Positions 35,585 to 43,516 of a DNA stretch of 64,000 bases are shown here, piece by piece. Within the stretch, counting starts at the first letter, position 1; the number at the start of each line of letters is the position of its first letter. Where the stretch lies: contig CAVVVS010000050.1 in NCBI GenBank assembly GCA_963751355.1, positions 5,812 through 69,811 of the forward strand, read 5' to 3'. Source of the DNA: CAVVVS01 sp963751355. GTDB lineage: Bacteria > Bacteroidota > Ignavibacteria > Ignavibacteriales > Ignavibacteriaceae. The translations under genes and the position numbers were made by a program. The notes below the pieces were generated by a model. That model was not told the origin of the DNA, made no database searches, and saw only the letters and a program-made list of their open reading frames with translations.

Positions 35585-36976
35585 ATGATTACGGCAGAAA
35601 GAAAAATAGATAAAAAGAATAAGAAAAAAGAAAGGATACTGGAAGCAGCGGCTATTCTCTTTTCGCAAAAAAGTTACCACGAAGTAATGGTGGAAGATGT
35701 TGCTAAACATGCTTTTATAGCCAAAGGCACTGTCTATAATTATTTTGATTCCAAGGAAGAAATTTATTTTTCCATAATGAGAGTAAGGATGGAGAAGCTC
35801 ACAATCTCATTAAAGGAAAAGATAAAAACCGAAATGAGCAGTATTGAGTCTCTTCATTCTTTTATTATGCATTTATACATGTTCATGATGAAATACCGGA
35901 ATTTTTTCCTGATGTACCAAAAAGAATCCTTAAAAGCCGATCATGAACTTTGTTCTGAACTGATAGGATTAGAAAATGAATTAAAGGAGCTATTAAAAAG
36001 TATAATAACTTCTGGTAAAGCCGATGAATTGTTCAGAGATATTGAGGAAGGGTTTGCCGCTGATTTGATATTGGGAAGTATTTACAGTACCGTTCACAGG
36101 GGAATTGAAAATAATTTTAACGAAGATCAAATGATAGAGGATCGCGAGAAGATTTTCGATTTTATTCTTCACGGATTATTTTCGGGATTTGAGAGTGGTA
36201 ATATGTTACCTTTAAGAAATAAAACTATAGTCATTACCAGAACAGTTGAGCAATCAAAAGAATCTGCAGAAGCATTCAGACAGCTTGGTGCCAACATGAT
36301 AATATTTCCAACCCTCGACATCGTTCCGCCCGATAACTGGCAGCAGTTCGATAATATTGTTACCGGGAAAGCCAAGATTGACTTTATAATTTTTACTTCC
36401 GCGCATGCCGTAAAAATGTTTATTAAAAGATGTGGTGAGCTTGGTGTTTCTTTTGATTATGACAGGATGAGAATAGTCGCGGTTGGTAATAAAACTGCTT
36501 CTGTTTGTGAAAAGAATGAATTACCTGTTCATATAATTCCAAAAAAATTCAGTGGCGAGGGAGTAATAAATTCATTATTAAAATACGACCTCGAAGGAAA
36601 AGTTATATTTATTCCCCGATCCGCAATTGGTCGTGAAGAATTACCGGAGGGACTCACTAAGCTAGGCGCAATAATAAAAACAGCACAAGTCTATAACGTA
36701 TCAATCCCTGCAGAAGAAAAGATTAAAAGTCACCTTGAAAAGTTGAACAGCAGTAAACCCGATCTTTTTATTTTTACAAGTCCTTCTACATTTGAGAACT
36801 TTCTTCAGATTCTGAATGTTAAAAATCCTATAAAGTATTTTCAACATTATGATGTAGCAGCAATCGGACCGACAACGAAATCAGCAATTGAAGCTAAACA
36901 AGTTAAAGTGAATATCATGCCGGATGAATTTACTATAGACGGACTGGCAAAGGCAATTGTCGATTATTACAATTAA
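35585..36976 (+). CDS. hemD: TetR-family regulator fused to uroporphyrinogen-III synthase
   Basis: One 463-residue frame joins two proteins. Residues 12-200 are a TetR-type regulator: the helix-turn-helix ERILEAAAILFSQKSYHE, VEDVAKHAFIAKGTVYNYF, SKEEIYFSIM, then an all-helical ligand/dimer domain ending LHGLFSGF. Residues 207-463 are HemD, which closes and inverts hydroxymethylbilane to uroporphyrinogen III: LRNKTIVITRTVEQS, FIIFTSAHAVKMF, RIVAVGNKTA, FIPRSAIGREELPEGL and DLFIFTSPSTFENF. The join is in frame with no stop or linker of note. Met 207 (36203) could allow separate translation, but its ribosome-binding site is poor. It fills the hemD slot between hemC and hemE, and no other hemD is present. 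A TetR-like palindrome lies at the operon promoter. Confidence 0.93.
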   Translation: MITAERKIDKKNKKKERILEAAAILFSQKSYHEVMVEDVAKHAFIAKGTVYNYFDSKEEIYFSIMRVRMEKLTISLKEKIKTEMSSIESLHSFIMHLYMFMMKYRNFFLMYQKESLKADHELCSELIGLENELKELLKSIITSGKADELFRDIEEGFAADLILGSIYSTVHRGIENNFNEDQMIEDREKIFDFILHGLFSGFESGNMLPLRNKTIVITRTVEQSKESAEAFRQLGANMIIFPTLDIVPPDNWQQFDNIVTGKAKIDFIIFTSAHAVKMFIKRCGELGVSFDYDRMRIVAVGNKTASVCEKNELPVHIIPKKFSGEGVINSLLKYDLEGKVIFIPRSAIGREELPEGLTKLGAIIKTAQVYNVSIPAEEKIKSHLEKLNSSKPDLFIFTSPSTFENFLQILNVKNPIKYFQHYDVAAIGPTTKSAIEAKQVKVNIMPDEFTIDGLAKAIVDYYN

Positions 36977-37001
36977 CAGAGATTTGATCAGAGGAGAAAA
37001 A

Positions 37002-38075
37002 TTGAACAAATTACAGAATGATTTATTTTTAAGAGCATGTAAAAAATTGCCTGTCGAACGAACTCCGGTCTGGATAATGAGGCAGGCGGGAAGATACTTG
37101 CCGCAGTACAGAGCAGTTCGTGAAAAAGCAGATTTCTTAACAATGTGCAAAACTCCCGAATTAGCAGCGGAAGTAACCATTCAACCGGTGGATTTAATCG
37201 GTGTGGACGCTGCAATAATTTTTTCGGATATTCTCGTTATACCCGAGGCGATGGGTATGCAATTTGATATGATCGAGAGTAAAGGTCCGGTCTTTCATCA
37301 TCCGCTAAGAAATGTTGAAGATGTGAATAATCTGAAAGAAGTCGATCCGGTAAAGGATTTAAAATATGTTCTTGATGCCGTTTCATTAACGAAGAAGGAA
37401 TTAAACGGCAGAGTTCCTTTAATCGGTTTCAGCGGCTCGCCCTGGACGCTACTAACATACATGGTTGAAGGTAAAGGTTCGAAGAATTTCTCTTCCATTA
37501 AAAAATTTATTTACAACGAACCGAAACTAGCACATCAAGCTTTGGATAAATTATCAAAGACAATTGCCGGTTATCTTTCTGCAAAAATTGAAGCCGGTGC
37601 GGATGCCGTTCAGATTTTCGATACCTGGGGCGGGATTCTTTCTCCCAAAGATTATGAAGAGTTTTCTTTAAGATATATCTCTAAAGTAATTTCCGAAATA
37701 AAAAGGAACGAGGAACCTGTTATAGTTTTTTCCAAAGGTGTTCATTATAAATTAGATGAGATTGCTTCATCCGGGGCAAATGTTGTAGGTCTTGACTGGA
37801 CTATGGATCTCGGTAATGTGAGGAGTAAGATTGGTGATAAGGTAGCTCTGCAGGGAAATATGGATCCAACCATGTTGTATGCGCCCAAAGAAAAAATCCG
37901 TGAAGAAGTGAAGAGAATACTTTCTTCTTACGGTGAAGGAAGCGGACACGTATTTAATCTCGGTCACGGTATCCTTCCTGATGTTGAGCCGGAGAAGGCA
38001 AAGGCTTTTGTTGAATTTGTTAAGGAAGAAAGCAGGTTATTTCACCGCGAAGGCGCAGAGACGCAAAGAATATGA
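37002..38075 (+). CDS. hemE: Uroporphyrinogen decarboxylase
   Basis: This enzyme converts uroporphyrinogen III to coproporphyrinogen III. The N-terminal motif PVWIMRQAGRYLPQYR, FSDILVIPEAMGM, GFSGSPWTLLTYMVEG, FDTWGGILSPKDY and the C-terminal FNLGHGILPDVEPEK are all present. I place the start at TTG 37002, after the strong site GAGGAG, because family members begin just before the KLQNDLFLRA segment; a longer frame reaches back to 36957, overlapping hemD. The last ten or so residues (HREGAETQRI) are encoded by a dispersed repeat at 38041-38070, so the natural C-terminus was replaced by an insertion. Confidence 0.96.
   Translation: MNKLQNDLFLRACKKLPVERTPVWIMRQAGRYLPQYRAVREKADFLTMCKTPELAAEVTIQPVDLIGVDAAIIFSDILVIPEAMGMQFDMIESKGPVFHHPLRNVEDVNNLKEVDPVKDLKYVLDAVSLTKKELNGRVPLIGFSGSPWTLLTYMVEGKGSKNFSSIKKFIYNEPKLAHQALDKLSKTIAGYLSAKIEAGADAVQIFDTWGGILSPKDYEEFSLRYISKVISEIKRNEEPVIVFSKGVHYKLDEIASSGANVVGLDWTMDLGNVRSKIGDKVALQGNMDPTMLYAPKEKIREEVKRILSSYGEGSGHVFNLGHGILPDVEPEKAKAFVEFVKEESRLFHREGAETQRI
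38041..38070 (+). repeat. Left flank repeat of GxxExxY cassette 1
   Basis: The sequence ttcaccgcgaaggcgcagag, continuing acgcaaagaa, is of the 'caccgcagagacgc' repeat type. It corresponds to the inverse of the block at 38459-38490: both share ttcaccgc at one end and cgcaaaga at the other, with internal differences. It forms the 3' end of hemE. Confidence 0.65.
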
Positions 38076-38458
38076 ATAGAGAAAAATTAAATAATTTAAG
38101 TAAAGTTATTTTAGATTCTGCAATAGAAGTACATCGTCAATTGGGACCTGGCTTGTTGGAAAGTGTATATGAACATTGTTTAGTAAAAGAGTTAAGTTTA
38201 AGAAAATTAAATCCATTAAGATAAATTGCGATACCCATTATTTATAAAGGTGAAACTTTAGATGCTGATTTTAGGATTGATATAATGGTAGAAAATGAAA
38301 TAATAATTGAATTAAAATCCGTTGAGACGTTACTACCAATCCATCAAGCTCAATTATTAACATATTTACGATTAGCGGACAAAAAACTTGGTCTATTAAT
38401 CAATTTTAATGTACCAAGGCTAATTGGTGGTTTTAAAAGAATGGTCAATAATTTTTAA
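38072..38458 (+). pseudogene. GxxExxY protein (PD-(D/E)XK family), nonsense-mutated
   Basis: Reading from ATG 38072 gives a 128-codon frame interrupted by one TAA at 38222 (codon 51), where homologous sequence suggests CAA (Gln). Otherwise the frame is complete: the name-giving motif GPGLLESVYEHCL (residues 25-37), the nuclease-like RIDIMVENEIIIELKSVE with the acidic and Lys residues of a PD-(D/E)XK core, and the tail IHQAQLLTYLRL and LGLLINF. The function of the family is unknown; members occur in many copies near repeats. It starts inside the hemE stop (ATGA) and is bracketed by inverse copies of one repeat. A read error at the stop is possible. Confidence 0.8.
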
Positions 38459-38490
38459 TCTTTGCGGCTTAGCGTCTCTGCGGTGAATTA
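38459..38490 (-). repeat. Right flank repeat of GxxExxY cassette 1
   Basis: The sequence tctttgcggcttagcgtctc, continuing tgcggtgaatta, begins on the base after the cassette stop codon and is the inverse counterpart of 38041-38070. It ends 7 bp before the hemN ribosome-binding site (aggtgaag). Confidence 0.65.
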
Positions 38491-38506
38491 AATTAAAGGT
38501 GAAGAA

Positions 38507-39883
38507 ATGTTTGAAATAGATTTAGCTAAATACAAAAAGTACGATAAACCGGGACCGAGATACACAAGCTATCCCACTGCCCCGCATTTCAGTGACAGTT
38601 TTACTCACGAAAATTACCTGGATGAAATTATAAAAACTAATTACGGAGAAGGGCTGCCTGATCTTTCCCTTTACTTTCATTTACCGTTTTGTGATACACT
38701 TTGTTACTTCTGCGGCTGCAACATGATAATCACCCGCAACAGGGACCGGGTAAAAGAATATATAGAGTATCTCAAAAAAGAAATTGATATGATCAGAACA
38801 TATTTACTGCCGGAAAGAAAAGTTACACAACTTCATTGGGGCGGCGGAACACCAACCCACCTAAAACCGGAAGAGATAAACGAACTTGCTTCCTACATAA
38901 AAGATAATTTCCAATTCAGGGAAGATTCCGAGAACGGATGCGAAATCGATCCGCGTGAACTTACAAGAGCACATCTGGAAGCTCTCCGTAATAACGGCTT
39001 CAACAGAATTAGTATGGGAGTTCAGGATTTTAACGAGAAAGTGCAAAAAGCAGTAAACAGAATCCAGCCGGAAGATATTACCAGGCAGACAGTTCAGTGG
39101 GTGAGAGAACTTGAATTCAGCAGCATAAATCTCGATTTAATGTACGGATTACCTTTTCAGACTATCGATACTTTTGCGGAAACAGTTGATAAAATGATCG
39201 ATATATCACCGGATAGAATTGCCGTTTTCAATTATGCTCATGTGCCGTGGATGAAAAAACATCAGGCATTAATTCATCCCGAAGATCTGCCGGCAGCTGA
39301 AATTAAGCTTGAGATTCTCAAAATGACAATAGAAAAATTGACCGGAGCAGGATACGTGTTTATAGGAATGGATCACTTTGCAAAGCCGGATGATGAGTTA
39401 GCAACGGCATTAAAAGAAAAGAAACTTTACAGGAACTTCCAGGGCTACAGCACACGATCAGGCACCGATCTCTATGCGATGGGAATAACAGCGATCAGTC
39501 AATTGTACAATGTTTACGCGCAAAATTATAAAACTGAAAAAGAATATTTTAATGCTATCGACAATGAGACTATCCCGGCTGCAAAGGGTTATCGCTTAAA
39601 TGATGATGATATTCTTCGCCGTGATGTTGTGATGAAATTAATGTGCAATTTTGAGTTGGAATTCGAATCCATCGAGAAAAAGTATAACATTAATTTTAAA
39701 GAATATTTTAGCTGGGGATTGAATAATCTGAAAGAAATGGAACAGGATGAATTAGTTGTTTTAACTGACAAGAAAATAGAAGTAACACAAATGGGAAAAC
39801 TTCTTATTAGAAATATTGCAATGAACTTTGACGGCTATATCGAGAGGAAGGAAGATCATGCAAGGTATTCAAGGACGGTTTAA
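38507..39883 (+). CDS. hemN: Oxygen-independent coproporphyrinogen III oxidase (HemN)
   Basis: This radical SAM enzyme decarboxylates coproporphyrinogen III to protoporphyrinogen IX without oxygen. At 458 residues it has the length of true HemN rather than HemW. The opening KYDKPGPRYTSYPTAPHF is typical. The iron-sulphur motif is FCDTLCYFCGC (C-x3-C-x2-C-x-C, residues 66-75), followed by HWGGGTPTHL, GCEIDPRE, GFNRISMGVQDF, INLDLMYGLPFQT and the C-terminal GMDHFAKPDDELA. The start follows AGGTGAAG. Its presence means haem can be made without oxygen. Confidence 0.97.
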   Translation: MFEIDLAKYKKYDKPGPRYTSYPTAPHFSDSFTHENYLDEIIKTNYGEGLPDLSLYFHLPFCDTLCYFCGCNMIITRNRDRVKEYIEYLKKEIDMIRTYLLPERKVTQLHWGGGTPTHLKPEEINELASYIKDNFQFREDSENGCEIDPRELTRAHLEALRNNGFNRISMGVQDFNEKVQKAVNRIQPEDITRQTVQWVRELEFSSINLDLMYGLPFQTIDTFAETVDKMIDISPDRIAVFNYAHVPWMKKHQALIHPEDLPAAEIKLEILKMTIEKLTGAGYVFIGMDHFAKPDDELATALKEKKLYRNFQGYSTRSGTDLYAMGITAISQLYNVYAQNYKTEKEYFNAIDNETIPAAKGYRLNDDDILRRDVVMKLMCNFELEFESIEKKYNINFKEYFSWGLNNLKEMEQDELVVLTDKKIEVTQMGKLLIRNIAMNFDGYIERKEDHARYSRTV

Positions 39884-39895
39884 TATACTCAAATC

Positions 39896-39994
39896 CTTTG
39901 TGGTACTCTGAGGTTCTTTGTGTTCTCTGTGTCCCTTCTTCCCTAATCGTAGTTACACAGAGTTTACAGAGAAAGCACTGAGAACCACAGAGAC
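39896..39994. repeat. Palindromic repeat, left side of GxxExxY cassette 2
   Basis: A ~99-bp imperfect palindrome: its first 37 bases (from ctttgtggtactctgagg) mirror its last part (acacagagtttacagag to ccacagag). It is also a direct repeat of 40469-40564 at about 85 percent identity. It fills the space between the hemN stop and the cassette, with 39995-40086 as AT-rich cassette leader. Confidence 0.75.
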
Positions 39995-40086
39995 GATCTT
40001 CAACTTTATTTTGAATCTAAAACTTAATTACTATTTTCAAATAATTAATTTTTCAAAGATAAGTAGACCTAGAAGAAGGGGTCGAA

Positions 40087-40466
40087 ATGGAGTTAAATGA
40101 GTTAAACGAACTAACTAGAAAAATTATCGGTTGGGCATTGAAGTTCATAAGCATCTCGGTCCTGGTTTATTAGAATCAGCTTACGAGGAGTGTCTTAGCT
40201 ATGAATTATTTGAGAATGGATTAATTAATGAAAGACAGGTACCTGTACCGGTTGTTTACAAGGAAGTAAAACTTGATATTGGATATCGAATCGATATTCT
40301 GGTTGAAAAAGAAATTATATTAGAATTAAAATCAATTGAGGCTTTAGCTCCGGTTCATGAAGCACAAATTTTAACTCAATTAAAATTTGCAAAAAGGCGT
40401 ATAGGACTATTAATGAATTTTAATACAGTAAAATTAACAGATCAATTAAGAAGATTTATTAAATAA
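40087..40466 (+). pseudogene. GxxExxY protein (PD-(D/E)XK family), frameshifted near its start
   Basis: From ATG 40087 the frame gives MELNELNELTRKIIGWA and then runs out of phase. From 40131 a second frame gives the rest, starting IEVHKHLGPGLLESAYEECL. The two join correctly if one A is restored at about 40138 (gcattgaa for gcaattgaa). The body has the motif GLLESAY, the nuclease-like RIDILVEKEIILELKSIE and the tail VHEAQILTQLKF. TTG 40131 might start a shortened 111-residue protein. The lesion differs from that in copy 1, so the two copies did not inherit it. A one-base read error is possible. Confidence 0.8.
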
Positions 40467-40468
40467 AT

Positions 40469-40564
40469 CTTTGTGGTACTCTGAGGTTCTTTGTGCCCTC
40501 TGTGTCCCTTCTTTTCAACTGCAGTTACACAGAGTTCACGGAGAAAACACAGAGAACCACAGAG
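40469..40564. repeat. Palindromic repeat, right side of GxxExxY cassette 2
   Basis: Beginning ctttgtggtactctgaggtt and ending gagaaccacagag, this is a direct repeat of 39896-39994 and is itself palindromic (ctctgtgt ... acacagag). It lies between the cassette stop and the hemY start at 40579, so hemY translation starts just beyond it. Confidence 0.75.
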
Positions 40565-40578
40565 ATGGAAATTAAAAT

Positions 40579-41946
40579 ATGAACAAAAAAATAGTAATAC
40601 TCGGAGCTGGAATTTCCGGTTTGGCTACTGCACATCTACTAAATAAAAATGGATATGATATTACGGTTCTTGAAAAAAATGATGTGGTGGGCGGATCGAT
40701 GCATAGCATTTCAAAAAACGGATACTTAATAGATTTAGGTCCAAACAGCGGGTTGGAAACCACTCCGTTAATCGGGCAGTTAGTCGAAGATCTTAATCTG
40801 CAGGATGAGTTGATTTACGCAAGCAAGAAGGGAAACAAAAGATACATACTCAGAAATAACCAGCTTCACCCGCTGCCTATGAATCCGCCCGCATTTCTAA
40901 AGACAAAATTATTCTCCGGACGAGCAAAGCTGCGATTATTGGCAGAGCCGTTCATCAGCCGCTCAAAGGATGGGTATTACCAGAGTATATCAGATTTTGT
41001 TAGAAGAAGATTGGGAAAAGAATTTTTAGATTACGCAATCAATCCTTTTGTGGCAGGAGTGTATGCAGGCAATCCCGATCAGCTTAGTGTTAAATCGGCT
41101 TTCCCTAAGTTGTATGCACTTGAAGAAAAATACGGCGGACTCATAGTCGGTACGGTAAAAAGTATAAAAGAAAGAAAGCAGCGTGCGGAAAAATCGAAGC
41201 AGAGTGCAAAAATGTTTTCATTTAAAAACGGTATGCAGGTTTTGCCAAGAACTATTGCTGCTGAGTTGGGAGACAAAGTTATAACACCTGCAGAAGTCAC
41301 TTCAATTGAAAAAATTGAAACCGGATATAAAGTAAAATTCACAAATCAAGGAAGCACCAATGAAATTGATTGCGATGTACTTTTATCGACAATACCGGCT
41401 TATACAGCAGCATCTTTATTTAAAAATATCGACAAACAATTAGCCGTACATCTTTCGAATATTTATTATCCGCCCGTTTATGTGCTTTATCTAGGCTACG
41501 AAAAATCTGCAATCAAGCAGCCTCTCGACGGATTCGGATATTTGATTCCTTCTAAAGAAGGACAATCATATTTAGGTGCAATCTGGAGTTCGGTAATTTT
41601 TGAAAACAGAGCTGAAGATGGCAAAGCATCGTTCACAATATTTATCGGCGGCGCAAGGAATCCCGAAGTTGCAAGCGCAGATAGAGACTTACTATTCAAA
41701 AAGGTGCTGAGTGAATTCCACGAAACAATGGGGATTACATCCGAGCCGGTTTTTAGTACATACAAATTTTGGCAAAAAGCAATCCCCCAATACAATACCG
41801 GCTACATTGAACATGAAAATTATTTCGATGAATTCGAAAAGAAAAACCCGGGAATAGTGCTTGGCGGTAATTACCGGGGCGGTATTTCTGTTGGTGATTG
41901 TATTAAGAATTCCGAATTATTGTTTAACAAAATAAAGTCTCTGTGA
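40579..41946 (+). CDS. hemY: Protoporphyrinogen oxidase, HemY type
   Basis: This FAD enzyme oxidises protoporphyrinogen IX to protoporphyrin IX and is membrane-associated. The 455-residue product opens with the FAD fold KIVILGAGISGLATAHLL and VLEKNDVVGGSM, followed by LGPNSGLETTPL. The middle has FLDYAINPFVAGVYAGNP and FKNGMQVLPRTIAAEL, and the C-terminal FAD motif is VLGGNYRGGISVGDCIKN. This type uses oxygen, in contrast to HemN. It follows a repeat-filled gap of 112 bp after the second GxxExxY cassette and has no strong ribosome-binding site. Confidence 0.94.
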   Translation: MNKKIVILGAGISGLATAHLLNKNGYDITVLEKNDVVGGSMHSISKNGYLIDLGPNSGLETTPLIGQLVEDLNLQDELIYASKKGNKRYILRNNQLHPLPMNPPAFLKTKLFSGRAKLRLLAEPFISRSKDGYYQSISDFVRRRLGKEFLDYAINPFVAGVYAGNPDQLSVKSAFPKLYALEEKYGGLIVGTVKSIKERKQRAEKSKQSAKMFSFKNGMQVLPRTIAAELGDKVITPAEVTSIEKIETGYKVKFTNQGSTNEIDCDVLLSTIPAYTAASLFKNIDKQLAVHLSNIYYPPVYVLYLGYEKSAIKQPLDGFGYLIPSKEGQSYLGAIWSSVIFENRAEDGKASFTIFIGGARNPEVASADRDLLFKKVLSEFHETMGITSEPVFSTYKFWQKAIPQYNTGYIEHENYFDEFEKKNPGIVLGGNYRGGISVGDCIKNSELLFNKIKSL

Positions 41947-41960
41947 CTCAATAAAGAAAT

Positions 41961-41987
41961 AACCACGGTGACACAAAGACACATAGG
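41961..41987. repeat. Degenerate 'cacagag'-type repeat between hemY and hemB
   Basis: The sequence aaccacggtgacacaaagac, continuing acatagg, resembles half of the cassette-flanking palindromes (aaccacagagacacaaagac form). It fills the 54-bp gap between hemY and hemB and supplies the AGGAAAGG ribosome-binding site of hemB. Confidence 0.5.
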
Positions 41988-42000
41988 AAAGGCAAAAATA

Positions 42001-42984
42001 ATGGCAGACTATCCAACCAAAAGATTACGAAGATTACGCTACAACCCGCTTGTTCGCGATATGATCCGCGAAACGGAACTTTCTAAAAATGATTTGATCT
42101 ACCCGCTGTTTGTAGTGCCGGGTGAAAAAGTAAAAAATCCCGTTAAATCAATGCCGGGAGTATTTCAATTTTCTATTGATAATCTTGTAGAAGAATGCAA
42201 AGAAGTTGAATCACTTGGAATTCATGCAGTGATCTTATTCGGAATACCTGAGCACAAAGATGAAAAAGGCTCCGAAGCTTACGCTGCTGACGGAATAATT
42301 CAAAGGGCAATTAGGGCAATTAAAGCAGAAGTGAAAAACCTGCTGGTTATTACAGATGTGTGCATGTGCGAATATACTTCACACGGACACTGCGGACTTC
42401 TTCAGGGTGAAGAAATATTAAACGATGAAACAGTTTCCCTGCTTGCAAAAGAAGCCGTCTCACATGCAGAAGCCGGCGCTGATGTAATTGCTCCTTCCGA
42501 TATGATGGACGGGAGAATTATAGCAATTAGAAAAGCATTGGACTATAAAGGATTCACTAAAATTCCCATAATGAGCTACGCTGCTAAATATTCGTCAGGT
42601 TATTACGGACCATTCCGCGATGCTGCAGATTCCGCTCCGGCTTTTGGCGACAGGCGTTCACATCAAATGGACATTGCTAACGGAAATGAGGCAATTCGTG
42701 AAGTTGAAACAGATATTGAAGAAGGCGCTGATATAGTTATGGTTAAACCTGCAGGTCCATATCTTGATATTATCTGGAGAATAAAGCAAAAATTCGGGAT
42801 GCCGACAGCAGCGTACCAGGTTAGCGGAGAGTATGCAATGATAAAAGCAGCCGGACAAAACGGATGGATTGATGAAGAAAGAGTAATGCTTGAATCTTTA
42901 ATTGCAATCAAGCGTGCCGGAGCAGATATGTTTTTAACTTACTTTGCAAAAGATGTCGCCAAATGGATTGATAAAAATAAATAG
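42001..42984 (+). CDS. hemB: Porphobilinogen synthase (delta-aminolevulinate dehydratase)
   Basis: This enzyme condenses two aminolevulinates to porphobilinogen. Visible are RLRRLRYNPLVRDMIRET, the zinc-binding DVCMCEYTSHGHCG (Cys 121, 123 and 131), the Schiff-base lysines 196 (SYAAKYSSGYYGPFRDA) and 249 (VMVKPAGPYLD) and the closing VSGEYAMIKAA. The start is ATG 42001, after AGGAAAGG; a GTG eleven codons earlier lies inside a repeat and is not used. It is last in the haem operon although it acts early, before hemC. Confidence 0.97.
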   Translation: MADYPTKRLRRLRYNPLVRDMIRETELSKNDLIYPLFVVPGEKVKNPVKSMPGVFQFSIDNLVEECKEVESLGIHAVILFGIPEHKDEKGSEAYAADGIIQRAIRAIKAEVKNLLVITDVCMCEYTSHGHCGLLQGEEILNDETVSLLAKEAVSHAEAGADVIAPSDMMDGRIIAIRKALDYKGFTKIPIMSYAAKYSSGYYGPFRDAADSAPAFGDRRSHQMDIANGNEAIREVETDIEEGADIVMVKPAGPYLDIIWRIKQKFGMPTAAYQVSGEYAMIKAAGQNGWIDEERVMLESLIAIKRAGADMFLTYFAKDVAKWIDKNK

Positions 42985-43021
42985 CGGCTTGACTAAATTT
43001 TTCATCCTTATTTACCAAATA

Positions 43022-43095
43022 GTTAACACAGTACACACAGAAAAAATAGAGTGTAAAAATAATCTCCGGTTACTCTGAGTTCTCTGCAGTTAAAG
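43022..43095. repeat. Degenerate palindromic repeat after hemB
   Basis: The part gttaacacagtacacacag is mirrored by ggttactctgagttctctgc, continuing agttaa, in the style of the cassette-flanking palindromes but with no gene between. It lies 38 bp after hemB and may end the operon transcript. The remainder of the 532-bp gap 42985-43516 shows no gene or clear structure. Confidence 0.5.
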
Positions 43096-43516
43096 TATCC
43101 CGAACATTATATAAAAATAAATATGCCAAAGTAAAATGCTGTGAAATAAATTTAAAATCTGGAAAATCCGGAGCCGACAAAGCAGTTCATTCTTAGCATA
43201 TGTAGCCATTATAAAAATTAATACAAGTATGCAGCGTCCATCCCATCATGATATTCTCATCGAAATAAATTCTATGGCATTTATACAAAAATTTCAATCT
43301 GAAAAGATTAATAGTATCCAATAATGTTTTAAAATGTTACAAATCTAGGAAGTCTTCCTGGATCAACTACGTAATTTTACTGTTTTTTTTATTATATATT
43401 TATTAATTTAAACTTAATTAATGCATTGTTCTATATAATGTTATAGATTTATTTCTTTTATAATACAAAAGCAGTTAATTAGTTTTCTCTTCCATCAACC
43501 AAAAGCCGGGGAAGTT

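Noticed and set aside
35585..36976. Two adjacent genes (tetR and hemD) instead of a fusion
   Set aside because: The frame is continuous with no stop; only a weak internal start at Met 207 would allow a separate HemD, which is noted as a possibility.
36957..37001. hemE start at 36957
   Set aside because: It would overlap the end of hemD and has no ribosome-binding site, while TTG 37002 follows GAGGAG and fits the family N-terminus.
41968..42000. hemB start at GTG 41968
   Set aside because: The eleven extra codons lie in a dispersed repeat and do not look like HemB; ATG 42001 has a good ribosome-binding site.
38041..43095. A CRISPR array from the repeated 'cacagag' blocks
   Set aside because: The blocks differ in length, orientation and sequence, spacing is kilobase-scale, and genes fill the spaces.
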